Made by a program: the position numbers and the translations under genes | Shown: positions 8,461 to 17,584 of the stretch, in pieces | Numbering within the stretch: position 1 is the stretch's first letter | How the letters are laid out: the number at the start of each line of letters is the position of its first letter | Notes under the pieces: generated by a model | Told to the model about the DNA's origin: nothing | Seen by the model: only the letters and a program-made list of their open reading frames with translations | Database searches by the model: none | DNA from: Streptomyces xiamenensis | GTDB lineage: Bacteria; Actinomycetota; Actinomycetes; Streptomycetales; Streptomycetaceae | Reading direction: 5' to 3' | Assembly: GCF_000993785.3 (NCBI RefSeq) | Contig: NZ_CP009922.3 | Coordinates: 1,736,001 to 1,800,000 of the forward strand | DNA length: 64,000 nucleotides

Positions 8461-9510
8461 ATGGGAGCGCTGAGGCGGCCGGGCGGTCGCTCGCTGCCGA
8501 TGGTGGTGGGCGGCATGGCGCTGGCCGGCTGGATGCTGGCCGGCTCGCTGCCCGCCCCCGGCGACGGCGGGCGCCAGGACGCGAAGGACCCGGTGACCGG
8601 CGGACACCTGATCCAGGTGGACGACGGCGACGGCGGCGGGAGCGCCCCGGACGGCGACGGCATCGGCTCGCTGGCCGCCCGCGAGACCTGCGACAACGGG
8701 ATCGACCCGGCCGGCAACAGCTGGTCCCCCTCCCGCGAGGAGGGCGCCGCCGTGCGCCGGATCACCGAGCGCGGCCGGCTGATCGTCGGCGTCGACCAGA
8801 ACAGCTATCTGTGGGGCTACCGGGCCCCCGACGATCCGCAGACCGTCATCGGCTTCGACATCGACCTGGCCCGCGCGGTCGCCGCCGACCTGCTGGGCGA
8901 CCCCGAACTGGTCACCCTGCGCCCCATCCCCACCGACCAGCGCATCCCGCTCCTGGAGAACAGGGAGGTGGACATGGTGATCCGCAGCATGTCCATCACG
9001 TGCACCCGCTGGGAGTCCGTGGCGTTCTCCGCCCCCTACTTCGACACCGGCCAGCAGCTGCTGGCGCCCCGCTGGTCCACCATCACCGGCTTCGACTCCT
9101 CGCTGGCCGGGATGCGGGTGTGCAGCGGCGACGACACCACCGCCCGGGTCCTGCTGGAGAGCGAGCCGCACGGCGCCGCGCTGGTGGAGGCCGGCGGTCA
9201 TCTGGACTGCCTGGTACGGATCCAGCTGGGCGAGGCCGACGCCCTGATGACGGACGGCGCGCTGGCCGCCGCCCACGCCGCGCAGGACCCCACCATGCGG
9301 CTGATCGGCGAGCCCATCAAGGAGGAGTCCTACGGCATCGCGATGAATCCCGGCGACGAGGACCTCGTGCGCCGGGTCAACGCCATACTGGAGGACTACC
9401 GGGCCGGCGGCGACGGCAGCGACTGGCGCGTCTCCTACCGGGCCTGGCTCGCCGACTACTTCCCACCGGACCAGTCCCCGGAGCCGGCCGCGCCGCGATA
9501 CCGGGACTGA
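8461..9510 (+). CDS. GlnH-like extracellular amino-acid-binding protein
   Basis: A 349-residue periplasmic-type binding protein of the glutamate/glutamine family 3. A basic N-terminus and hydrophobic stretch (about residues 10-30, MVVGGMALAGWMLAGS) form a signal or anchor. The ligand-binding fold shows VGVDQNSYLWGYRA, GFDIDLARAVAADLLG, NREVDMVIRSMSIT and WESVAFSAPYF. There is no lipobox cysteine after the hydrophobic stretch, unlike mycobacterial GlnH, so it may stay as a membrane-anchored domain. ATG 8461 has GGAGG seven bases upstream; GTG 8431 overlaps the previous stop and is also possible. It lies between GlnX-like and PknG-like genes and lacks an ABC permease partner, favouring sensing over transport. 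Confidence 0.85.
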   Translation: MGALRRPGGRSLPMVVGGMALAGWMLAGSLPAPGDGGRQDAKDPVTGGHLIQVDDGDGGGSAPDGDGIGSLAARETCDNGIDPAGNSWSPSREEGAAVRRITERGRLIVGVDQNSYLWGYRAPDDPQTVIGFDIDLARAVAADLLGDPELVTLRPIPTDQRIPLLENREVDMVIRSMSITCTRWESVAFSAPYFDTGQQLLAPRWSTITGFDSSLAGMRVCSGDDTTARVLLESEPHGAALVEAGGHLDCLVRIQLGEADALMTDGALAAAHAAQDPTMRLIGEPIKEESYGIAMNPGDEDLVRRVNAILEDYRAGGDGSDWRVSYRAWLADYFPPDQSPEPAAPRYRD

Positions 9511-9617
9511 CCGGTGAACCGTACGCGGACGGGGGAAGGATCAACGAGCGCGCACATGCGGCGACGTCACAGCCAGTACCAGTACCAGAGCCACAGTCAC
9601 AGCCAGAGGGGAGAGCG

Positions 9618-10865
9618 ATGGCCCCGGATTCCGGTCAACGGGTGCTGAGCCGGGAGGAGGTGGACCGCGCCCTGACGCGGCTCGCCGCCGAGCACGAGGC
9701 GATCGAGACGTCCCTGCTGTCCCTCCAGGACCACGCCGGGCGCCGGCTGCTCGAAGGCGCCCAGCTCACCGGGCTCACCCTGGAACGCTGGCGGCACGCC
9801 GAGGCCATCGTCTCCGACCTGTGGTCCTGGTTCGAGACCTGCACCGAGACCCTCGCGCGGGCCCGCGAACTGCGGGGCCGCCGCCGCTTCCCCGGCCGCG
9901 AGGAACTCACCCGCCTCAGCCACCTGCTGGAGGGCCGCAACCTGGTGATCACCGGCGGCGAGCTGCTGGCCGAACACACCAGCTGGCAGCAGCTGGTGAC
10001 CCGGATGAACCGCGGCTACGGCGAGGTACTGGGCGTGGTCGCCGCCGCCGACGCCGTGTGGTCCGCGCTGCCGGCCCGGATAGACCTGCTCTCCGCCGAA
10101 CTGCGCCGGGTCAGCGAACTGGCCCACTCCGCCGGCGTACGCCCCGGCACCCACCCCTCCGGCGACGACCTGGAGCGGGTCACCGCCGAACTGACCGCGC
10201 TGCGCGCCGAGGTCATCACCGACCCGCTCGCCTTCTGGCTGCCCGAGGGCGGCTCCGGCGCGGTCGCGGGCGGACGCCCCGACACCACCCGCTACGACAG
10301 GGCCGCCCGCACCCTGGACGACATCCGCCGCGAGGTCGACGCCGTCTTCGGCGTGCGCAAGGACGCCGAGGCCCGGCTGGTGGGGCTGCGCGACGTGCTC
10401 TCGCGCGCCGACCGCACCCTGGCCGAGGCCCGCGCCGCCCGCGTCGAGGTGCTGTCCAAGATCGCCGCCAGTGAGGTCCCCGCCGTCAGCGGGCCGCCCG
10501 TCGTCCTCCAGCAACAGCTGGCCACCGCCGGGGAGTACCGGCGCCGCGCCCAGTGGCACCGGCTCTCCCCGCTGCTGGACGCGCTGGAGGTACGCGCCGA
10601 GGAGGAGCTGGAACGCGCCCGTTCCTCCCTGTCGGCCGTCACCGCCCCGCTCGCGATACGCGCCGAACTGCGCGGCCGTCTCGACGCCTACCGCGCCAAG
10701 GCCGTCCGGCTCGGCAAGAACGACGACCCCCTGCTGTCCGAACGCTACGACGCCGCCCGCCGCCTGCTGTGGACCGCGCCGTGCGATCTGCGCGCCGCCG
10801 AGAGCGCGGTGCAGCGCTACCAGGACGCGGCGGCCGAAGTGCTGACAGGGCGGAGCGAGCCATGA
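9618..10865 (+). CDS. Coiled-coil protein of the PknG signalling operon
   Basis: A 415-residue, strongly helical soluble protein rich in Ala, Arg, Glu and Leu with heptad-like spacing over most of its length and no signal peptide or membrane helix. No catalytic motif is visible. GGGGAGAG precedes the ATG at 9618. The stop overlaps the ATG of the kinase gene (ATGA), so the two are translated together. I infer a scaffold or kinase-regulatory role from this coupling. The family is regularly seen beside PknG-like kinases in streptomycetes, but I know of no assigned function. Confidence 0.75.
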   Translation: MAPDSGQRVLSREEVDRALTRLAAEHEAIETSLLSLQDHAGRRLLEGAQLTGLTLERWRHAEAIVSDLWSWFETCTETLARARELRGRRRFPGREELTRLSHLLEGRNLVITGGELLAEHTSWQQLVTRMNRGYGEVLGVVAAADAVWSALPARIDLLSAELRRVSELAHSAGVRPGTHPSGDDLERVTAELTALRAEVITDPLAFWLPEGGSGAVAGGRPDTTRYDRAARTLDDIRREVDAVFGVRKDAEARLVGLRDVLSRADRTLAEARAARVEVLSKIAASEVPAVSGPPVVLQQQLATAGEYRRRAQWHRLSPLLDALEVRAEEELERARSSLSAVTAPLAIRAELRGRLDAYRAKAVRLGKNDDPLLSERYDAARRLLWTAPCDLRAAESAVQRYQDAAAEVLTGRSEP

Positions 10866-13366
10866 GCGAGAGCGGACCCCTGTCCGTACCGTGCCAGCGG
10901 CCCGGCTGCGCCGGCCACTACGAGGACGTCGGCGACGGACAGCTCTACTGCGACCTGTGCGGGCTCGCCCCCGTCGTCTCGGCGCGCGGCGACATCGGCG
11001 GCGTGGGCACCGGCCTGACCCACGCGCCGCGGCGCGGCGAGGTACCCTCCCAGCGCTCGGCGCCCGCCTCGGTGCCATCGGCCGCCTCCGAACGGTCGCT
11101 GCCCAGCTCGCGGCTGTCGCACCGCTCGGTCTCCGGCGCGCTCTCCCGCTCCCTGTCGGGGCCGATGTCGGAGCGCCCGGTCTCCGTGCGCAGTTCCCGC
11201 GCCAGCGCCTCCCGCCACCGCTCCCGGCTGGGCGCCGGCCTGGTGACCATCCCCGCCGTGCCCCGCCCCGAACCGCTGGACCAGGTGCTGGCGGACCCCG
11301 AGGTGCCCGAGCGAAAACGGTTCTGCGGCAACAGCGACTGCGGCGAGCGGGTGGGCCGTACCCGCGGCGAGCGCGCCGGGCGCAGCGAGGGGTACTGCAC
11401 CCGCTGCGGCCACCCGTACTCCTTCGTGCCCAAGCTGCGCCCCGGCGACCTGGTGCACGACCAGTACGAGATCGCCGGCTGCCTGGCGCACGGCGGGCTC
11501 GGCTGGATCTATCTGGCCAAGGACACCCGCGTCAGCCACCGCTGGGTGGTCCTCAAGGGCCTGCTGGACACCGGCGACGAGGACGCCATGGAGGTGGCGA
11601 TCTCCGAACGGCGCTTCCTCGCCGAGATCGAGCACTCCACGATCGTGCGGATCTACAACTTCGTCGAGCATCTGGACCGCCGCACCGGCAGCCTCGACGG
11701 CTACATCGTCATGGAGTACGTGGGCGGCCGGTCGCTGAAGGAGATCGCCAACACCAGGCGCAGCGCGGACGGGCGGCGCGATCCGCTGCCGGTGGAGCAG
11801 GCGTGCGCGTACGGCATCGAGGCGCTCGACGCGCTGGGGCATCTGCACAGCCGCCAACTGCTGTACTGCGACTTCAAGGTCGACAACGCGATCCAGCAGA
11901 ACGACCAGCTGAAGCTGATCGACATGGGCGCGGTGCGGCGGATGGACGACCACGAGAGCGCGATCTACGGCACCGTCGGCTACCAGGCGCCCGAAGTCGC
12001 TGAGGTGGGCCCGTCCGTGGCCTCCGACCTGTACACGGTGGCGCGCACGCTGGCCGTGCTGACCTTCGACTTCCAGGGCTACACCACGATCTTCGCGGAC
12101 AGCCTGCCGGAGCCGGAGCATGTGGAGGTCTTCCGGCGGTACGAGTCGTTCTACCGGCTGCTGGTACGGGCCACCGACCCGGACCCGGAGCGGCGGTTCG
12201 CGTCCGCGCAGCAGATGTCCGAGCAGCTGACGGGGGTGCTGCGGGAGGTGGTGGCGCTCCAGTCGGGGCAGCCGCAGCCCGCGCTGTCGCAGCTGTTCGG
12301 CCCCGAACTGCGGGTGCCGGACACCGAGCTGCTGCCGGGCCTCGGCCGTGACGTGTCGGCGCTGGGCGCGCGGCGGCGGGTACGCGGCCGGGCGGCGCGG
12401 ACCGCGGCGGCGTCGGCGCTCCCGCCGGCCGCCGGCCCGTTGACCACGCCGGTGGACATCGAGGCGGCGGCCCTGGCGCTGCCCGTTCCCAAGGTGGACC
12501 CGGAGGACCCCAACGCGGGCTTTCTGTCCGGGCTGATGGCCGGCGCGCCCGCCGACCTGCTGACCGCGCTGAGCGCCGCCCCGGTGGACTCGGTCGAACG
12601 GCGGCTGCGCGAACTGCGGGCCCTGCTGGAACTGCCGGACGGGCGGGGGCGGGAGAGCGCGCGCTGGCTGCTGTCCGCGCTGGAGGACGAGTGCGGCGAC
12701 GACTGGCGGGTGGTGTGGTACCAGGGCGTGGCCGCCCTGGCGACCGGCGACCTGGGCACGGCGGCGCTGTCCTTCGACGCGGTGTACGACGCGTTCCCGG
12801 GCGAGGTGGCCCCGAAGCTGGCGCTCGCGGTCTGCGCGGAGGCGCTGGGCCAGCAGGACAACGCGGCCGACTACTACGAACTGGTGTGGCGGACCGATCC
12901 CAGCCATGTGAGCGCCAGTTTCGGTCTGGCCCGGGTACGGCTGGCCACCGGCGACCGGGAGGGGGCGGTGGCCGCGCTGGAGTCGGTGCCGGACACCTCC
13001 GCCCACCACATCGCGGCCCGGGTGGCGGCGGTCCGCGCGAGGCTGCGGCACCGCTCACCGGCCGAGCCGCTGCTGCCGGACCTGCTGGCGGCGGGCCGGC
13101 AGGTCGAGACGCTGCTCGCAGGGGGACTGGAACCAGCACTGGGCGAACAACTGTCCTGTGAGGTGCTGGGGTCTGCGCTGGACTGGCTGCTATCCGGCCA
13201 TTCCGGACAGAATGGGCGGCTCCTGGGTGCGCCGCTGGAGGAGACGGGCATCAGACTGGGTCTGGAACGCTCCTACCGGCGGCTCGCGCAGTGGGCGCCG
13301 GACAGTAGTGAACGGATTGAACTGGTGGAGGCGGCCAACCGCTTCCGCCCTAGGACATGGGTGTGA
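10862..13366 (+). CDS. pknG: PknG-like serine/threonine protein kinase with TPR domain
   Basis: An 834-residue soluble kinase with PknG architecture. The N-terminus has one Cys cluster (CQRPGC, CDLC) and a second rubredoxin-like cluster (FCGNSDCGE and YCTRCG) just before the kinase domain. The kinase domain begins DQYEIAGCLAHGGLGWIYLA and has Lys232 (VVLKGL), Asp337/Asn342 in YCDFKVDN, and Asp354 in LIDMGAV. DMG replaces DFG and there is no HRD arginine, both as in PknG. VMEYVGG and YGTVGYQAPE are also PknG-like. The C-terminal third is TPR-like helices. In mycobacteria PknG phosphorylates the FHA protein GarA and controls glutamate metabolism; here an FHA protein is encoded three genes downstream. 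All catalytic residues are present. Confidence 0.9.
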   Translation: MSESGPLSVPCQRPGCAGHYEDVGDGQLYCDLCGLAPVVSARGDIGGVGTGLTHAPRRGEVPSQRSAPASVPSAASERSLPSSRLSHRSVSGALSRSLSGPMSERPVSVRSSRASASRHRSRLGAGLVTIPAVPRPEPLDQVLADPEVPERKRFCGNSDCGERVGRTRGERAGRSEGYCTRCGHPYSFVPKLRPGDLVHDQYEIAGCLAHGGLGWIYLAKDTRVSHRWVVLKGLLDTGDEDAMEVAISERRFLAEIEHSTIVRIYNFVEHLDRRTGSLDGYIVMEYVGGRSLKEIANTRRSADGRRDPLPVEQACAYGIEALDALGHLHSRQLLYCDFKVDNAIQQNDQLKLIDMGAVRRMDDHESAIYGTVGYQAPEVAEVGPSVASDLYTVARTLAVLTFDFQGYTTIFADSLPEPEHVEVFRRYESFYRLLVRATDPDPERRFASAQQMSEQLTGVLREVVALQSGQPQPALSQLFGPELRVPDTELLPGLGRDVSALGARRRVRGRAARTAAASALPPAAGPLTTPVDIEAAALALPVPKVDPEDPNAGFLSGLMAGAPADLLTALSAAPVDSVERRLRELRALLELPDGRGRESARWLLSALEDECGDDWRVVWYQGVAALATGDLGTAALSFDAVYDAFPGEVAPKLALAVCAEALGQQDNAADYYELVWRTDPSHVSASFGLARVRLATGDREGAVAALESVPDTSAHHIAARVAAVRARLRHRSPAEPLLPDLLAAGRQVETLLAGGLEPALGEQLSCEVLGSALDWLLSGHSGQNGRLLGAPLEETGIRLGLERSYRRLAQWAPDSSERIELVEAANRFRPRTWV

Positions 13367-15336
13367 CGATGCCGCAGCTCGACCAACTCTCCGCCTGCCC
13401 CGGCTGCGGGGAGCCGCTGGAAGCCGACGACGAGTTCTGCGGCAGCTGCGGCAAACACCTGCGCACCACGGCCCCGACGGGCGCGAAGGGCCCGGCGGCC
13501 CCCGCTCCCCCGCCCCCGCCCATGACCGCGCGGCGCCCCGCGTCCCCCACGGCACCGGGCGGGACACCGCCCGCACCGGCAGGCACCGCACCCCAGGCAG
13601 GCCCCGCGACTCCCCCCGGATCCGCGCCCGGCGCCCCGGCGGACCCACGCCCCGCCACGACGGGCACCCCCCACACCGGGCGCCCCGCACCGGCGCAGCA
13701 GGGAACGGCCGCACCCCGCACCGGCCCGGCCGCGCCCGGCCAACCTGCCGCTACCGGCAGCGGGCCCGGCGCACCGGCGGCACACGGCGCGGCCCAGCCG
13801 GGCCCGAACGCACTCGGCGCGGGCACCGGCAGCGCCACCTCGGCCGCCGGGCAGCAGCCGGGCGCCACCGGCCCTCACCCCGGCACACCCACCGCGCCTC
13901 CGGCTCCGGCAGCGCGGCAACCCGGCACCCGGGCATCGCAGGGCACAACAGCCGCGACCCCGGCACCGGCACCGGCACCGCAGGGCGCGAATCCTGCCGC
14001 GCCCAACCCGTCCCGGCCCGCTGCCGCCAGCCCGGCCCAGGCCCCGGCCCCGGCCCCGGCCCCCGCAGCGCAGGCCAAGGGCTCCGCCCCGGCCAACTCC
14101 CCGTCGTCGGCCGCCAAACCGGCCTCCGCGCCGGCCGTACCCGCCGCCGCACCGCAGCAGCCCCACGCGCCCGCCGCCCCCGCGCCGCAGGACACGGGTT
14201 CCGGACGGCCGGCGGGCCAGCCGGCCGGTGCGGCCGACGGGTATACGCCCACCGAGCCCGACTTCACCCTGCCGCCGCCGCAGCCCGCGTCCGGCGGGCC
14301 TCGCATTCCCTCGCTCGACCCCCGGGCCACCGCGGCCGCCGCCACGCCCCCGCCGGCCCAAACCCCTGCGCCCGCACCCGCCGACCCGCGCGCCGCCGCG
14401 GACCCGCGCACGCGCGACTCCCGGCCGCCCACCCGCGAGACGAACCCCGTCCTGTGCGCCGTCTGCGGCACCGGCCGCGTCGACGGCGACGGCTACTGCG
14501 CCGACTGCGGCCGCGCGCAGCCCGGGCAGCGCGATCATGTCGAGCGCGCGCTCGGTGGCGTCGCGGCCGTCAGTGACCTAGGGCTGCGGCACCACCGCAA
14601 CGAGGACTCGTTCACCGTCTCGGCGACCGCCCTCGCCGACGGTTCGCCCGCCGTCATCGCCATCGTCTGCGACGGCGTGTCCTCCTCTTCCCGCCCCCAC
14701 GAGGCGTCCGCCGCCGCCTCCGAGGCGGCGGCGGAGTCGCTGCTCGCCTCGCTCCCGCGCGGCGTCTCGGGCCAGCAGGCCATGCACGACGCCGTCCTGT
14801 CCGCCGCCCGCGCCGTCGCCGATCTCGCCGACCCCGCCGCCGAGCCGGGTCAGAACGCCCCGGCCTGCACCCTGGTGGGCGCCGTCACCGCCGGCGGCAT
14901 CCTCACCGTGGGGTGGGTCGGCGACAGCCGCGCCTACTGGATTCCGGCCGAGCCCGGCGCCGCTCCCGCCCGGCTCACCGAGGACGACTCGTGGGCGGCG
15001 CAGATGGTCGCGGCCGGCCTGCTCAGCGAGGCCGAGGCGATGGCGGATCACCGCGCGCACGCCATCACCGCCTGGCTGGGCGCCGACGCCGTCGAGGTCG
15101 AGCCGCACACCGCGTCGTTCAAGCCGGACCGTCCCGGCGTGGTGATCGTGTGCACGGACGGCCTGTGGAACTACGCCGAGTCCGCCGAGCGGCTCGCGCA
15201 CCTGGTGCCCGCCACGGCCCGCGAGACACCGCTGCCGACCGCGCAGCACCTGGTGCGGCACGCCCTGGAGTCGGGCGGCCACGACAATGTCACGGTCGCG
15301 GTCATCCCCTTCCCGGTGGCGGAAGCGGCCGGATGA
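13363..15336 (+). CDS. Zinc-ribbon PP2C-type protein serine/threonine phosphatase
   Basis: A 657-residue protein. It starts with a zinc ribbon (CPGCGE, CGSCG), then about 330 residues of Ala/Pro-rich disordered linker, a second zinc ribbon (CAVCG, CADCG), and a C-terminal PP2C domain (about residues 400-655). Metal-binding aspartates are seen in RNEDSF (Asp415), CDGVSS (Asp437), GDSRAY (Asp521), DGLW (Asp599) and GHDNVT (Asp641). The usual DGxGG is DGVSS. GTG at 13363 overlaps the kinase stop (GTGA) with AGGA seven bases upstream; ATG 13357 and ATG 13369 are alternatives. It is the obvious counterpart that reverses PknG-type phosphorylation. Confidence 0.9.
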   Translation: MTMPQLDQLSACPGCGEPLEADDEFCGSCGKHLRTTAPTGAKGPAAPAPPPPPMTARRPASPTAPGGTPPAPAGTAPQAGPATPPGSAPGAPADPRPATTGTPHTGRPAPAQQGTAAPRTGPAAPGQPAATGSGPGAPAAHGAAQPGPNALGAGTGSATSAAGQQPGATGPHPGTPTAPPAPAARQPGTRASQGTTAATPAPAPAPQGANPAAPNPSRPAAASPAQAPAPAPAPAAQAKGSAPANSPSSAAKPASAPAVPAAAPQQPHAPAAPAPQDTGSGRPAGQPAGAADGYTPTEPDFTLPPPQPASGGPRIPSLDPRATAAAATPPPAQTPAPAPADPRAAADPRTRDSRPPTRETNPVLCAVCGTGRVDGDGYCADCGRAQPGQRDHVERALGGVAAVSDLGLRHHRNEDSFTVSATALADGSPAVIAIVCDGVSSSSRPHEASAAASEAAAESLLASLPRGVSGQQAMHDAVLSAARAVADLADPAAEPGQNAPACTLVGAVTAGGILTVGWVGDSRAYWIPAEPGAAPARLTEDDSWAAQMVAAGLLSEAEAMADHRAHAITAWLGADAVEVEPHTASFKPDRPGVVIVCTDGLWNYAESAERLAHLVPATARETPLPTAQHLVRHALESGGHDNVTVAVIPFPVAEAAG

Positions 15337-16610
15337 GTACAGAGCCGGTCTTCGGCGTCGACGTCTACCAGAACGAGTTCCTGCACCAGGGCGCCGACGA
15401 GGTGCACGCCATCGTCACGGTCTCCGCCACCGGCGGCGACCGGGCGGGCGAGGCCGCGGTCGTCATCATGGTGGACTGTTCCGGCTCGATGAACTACCCG
15501 CCGTCCAAGATGGACGGCGCCCGCCGGGCCACCGAGGCGGCCATCGACACGCTGCGCGACGGCACGGCCTTCGCCGTCGTCGCCGGCACCCACCGGGCCC
15601 GGGAGGTCTTCCCGGGCACGGGCCGGCTGGCCGTGGCGGACGCCGCCACCCGCCGCGCGGCCAAGGCGTCCCTGGGGGGTTTGACCGCCACCGGCGGCAC
15701 CGCCATCAGTACGTGGCTGCTGCTCGCCGAACGCCTGCTGGCCACCTCCACCGCCCCGATCCGGCACGGCCTGCTGCTGACCGACGGGCGCAACGAGCAC
15801 GAGGAGCCGGAGCGGCTGCGCGAGGCCCTCGCCCGGTGCGCGGGCCACTTCACCTGTGACGCCCGTGGTGTGGGGACGGACTGGGAGGTCAAGGAGGTCA
15901 CCCAGATCGCCGGGGCGCTGCTGGGCTCCGCCGACATCGTCGCCGAACCGACCGGTCTGACGGCCGACTTCACCGCGATGATGGAGTCCGTCATGGGCAA
16001 GGAGATCGGCGATGTCAGCCTGCGGCTGTGGACGCCGCTGGGGGCGGGCGTCCGCTTCGTGAAGCAGGTGGCGCCGGCCGTCGCCGATCTCACCGGCCGC
16101 CGTACGGAGGCGCCGCCGCGCGCCGGCGACTACCCGACCGGTGCGTGGGGCGCGGAGTCCCGCGACTATCACCTCGCTCTCCATGTCCCGCCGTGCGACG
16201 TGGGGCAGGAGATGCTGGCGGCCCGGGTGTCGCTGGTGCGGGCCGGTGGCGAGCCCGTCGCGGCCCGGCCGGGGCTGATCCGCGCGGTGTGGACTTCCGA
16301 CATGGCGGCCGCCACCGCCCTCAATCCGCAGGTCGCCCACTACACCGGGCAGGAGGAGTTGGCCTCGGTCATCCAGCAGGGCATTGACCTGCGCAAGCGC
16401 GGTGACGCGCGCGGCGCGACGGCCAAACTGGGCCGCGCCGTCCAGTTGGCGCACAGCTCGGGGAATGAACAGACCTCACAACTGCTGGCAAAGGTGGTGG
16501 ACGTGGAGGATGCGGCGAGAGGTACTGTTCGACTGAAGGCGAAAGTCGCCGAGGCCGACGAGATGACCCTGGAGACGAGGTCGACGAAGACGGTCCGGGT
16601 AAAGAAGTAG
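15333..16610 (+). CDS. VWA-domain protein of the signalling operon
   Basis: A 425-residue cytoplasmic protein with a von Willebrand factor A domain at about residues 40-210. The metal-dependent adhesion site DCSGSM (Asp48, Ser50, Ser52), a TGGTAIS loop and LLLTDGRNEH are intact. A beta-rich middle and a helical C-terminus with repeat-like segments follow. No signal peptide. The ATG overlaps the phosphatase stop (ATGA). Soluble VWA proteins next to PP2C, FHA and kinase genes usually act as metal-dependent protein-protein adaptors; that role is inferred here. Confidence 0.87.
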   Translation: MSTEPVFGVDVYQNEFLHQGADEVHAIVTVSATGGDRAGEAAVVIMVDCSGSMNYPPSKMDGARRATEAAIDTLRDGTAFAVVAGTHRAREVFPGTGRLAVADAATRRAAKASLGGLTATGGTAISTWLLLAERLLATSTAPIRHGLLLTDGRNEHEEPERLREALARCAGHFTCDARGVGTDWEVKEVTQIAGALLGSADIVAEPTGLTADFTAMMESVMGKEIGDVSLRLWTPLGAGVRFVKQVAPAVADLTGRRTEAPPRAGDYPTGAWGAESRDYHLALHVPPCDVGQEMLAARVSLVRAGGEPVAARPGLIRAVWTSDMAAATALNPQVAHYTGQEELASVIQQGIDLRKRGDARGATAKLGRAVQLAHSSGNEQTSQLLAKVVDVEDAARGTVRLKAKVAEADEMTLETRSTKTVRVKK

Positions 16611-16652
16611 TCGACATGAGACGAATCAGCGGAAGCAGGGGGAGGGCGTAAC

Positions 16653-17570
16653 GTGCCGACTTGCCCGAACGGTCACCAGTCGTCGGCCGAGGACTGGTGC
16701 GAGGTGTGCGGCTACCGCATGCTGGCGCCCGCCGCCGCGATGCCCCCGCCCCCCGGCGCCTTCGGTCAGCACCCGGCTCCGCCGGGTCCCCCCGTTCCTC
16801 CCGGCCCGCCCGGTTACCCGGCCGGCCCGCCGATGCAGCACCACCCCGGCCGGCCGCCCGAGGTGTGCCCGCAGTGCCGTACGCCCCGCGAGGCGCAGGC
16901 GCCGTTCTGCGAGGGCTGCCGGTACAACTTCCTGACCAACTCTCCCACCACCTACATACCTCCGGCGCGCGCGGACGGCCCGCCGATACCCGGGGCGCCG
17001 CCCCACCAGCAGCCGTACGGTCACCAGCCGCCGCCCCCCGCCCCGCCGGCCCCGATGCCGGGCGGCGGAGCCCCGGGCCAGACCGGTGACTGGGTGCTCC
17101 CGCCGCCGATGCCGCACCAGCAGCAGGGGCAGGGGCAAGGCGGTTACGGCTATCCGAACACCGCCGCCTCCTGGATGGTGACGGTGGGCCCCGACCCCGA
17201 CTACTTCCAGGCGATGATGCGCCGTTCGGGCCCCGAGGCCGCCCAGCTGAGCCTCCCCCCGTACGCCCCGCCCCGGCAGGTGCCGCTGAACGGCCCGCAG
17301 GTGACCATCGGCCGCCGCCGCCAGTCCACCGGGGAGAGCCCGGACATCGACCTGTCACAGCCTTCCGAGGACCCCGGCGTCTCGCATCAGCACGCCGTCC
17401 TCGTCCAGCAGCCGGACGGCAGTTGGGCCGTGGTGGATCAGGACTCCACCAACGGCACGACCGTCAACGGTTCGGAAGACCCGGTCCAGCCCTTCGTCCC
17501 GGTACCGCTGCGTGAGGGCGACCGGGTGCATGTCGGGGCGTGGACGACCATCACTCTCTACCGGGGATAG
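16653..17570 (+). CDS. Zinc-ribbon FHA-domain phosphothreonine reader
   Basis: A 305-residue protein. Two zinc ribbons (CPNGH, CEVCG; then CPQCR, CEGCR) are set in proline/glycine-rich sequence. The C-terminal FHA domain (about residues 215-305) shows VTIGRRRQ, the conserved SHQHA and DSTNGTTVNG motifs that bind phosphothreonine. GTG at 16653 follows GGGGGAGGG at good spacing. It is the best candidate substrate or effector of the PknG-like kinase, taking the place GarA holds in mycobacteria, although GarA is much smaller and has no zinc ribbons. Confidence 0.9.
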   Translation: MPTCPNGHQSSAEDWCEVCGYRMLAPAAAMPPPPGAFGQHPAPPGPPVPPGPPGYPAGPPMQHHPGRPPEVCPQCRTPREAQAPFCEGCRYNFLTNSPTTYIPPARADGPPIPGAPPHQQPYGHQPPPPAPPAPMPGGGAPGQTGDWVLPPPMPHQQQGQGQGGYGYPNTAASWMVTVGPDPDYFQAMMRRSGPEAAQLSLPPYAPPRQVPLNGPQVTIGRRRQSTGESPDIDLSQPSEDPGVSHQHAVLVQQPDGSWAVVDQDSTNGTTVNGSEDPVQPFVPVPLREGDRVHVGAWTTITLYRG

Positions 17571-17584
17571 GGGCCCAGCACGTC

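Noticed and set aside
9560..9606. CAG/CCAG-rich short repeats before the coiled-coil gene
   Set aside because: Irregular units of 5-9 bases over less than 50 bases; neither a CRISPR array nor a defined regulatory repeat.
10817..13051. 744-codon - strand frame opposite the PknG-like kinase
   Set aside because: A high-GC shadow of the kinase gene.
13500..14440. Ala/Pro-rich low-complexity stretch as a possible frameshift or non-coding repeat
   Set aside because: The frame is continuous between two zinc ribbons and leads into an intact PP2C domain, so it is a genuine disordered linker.
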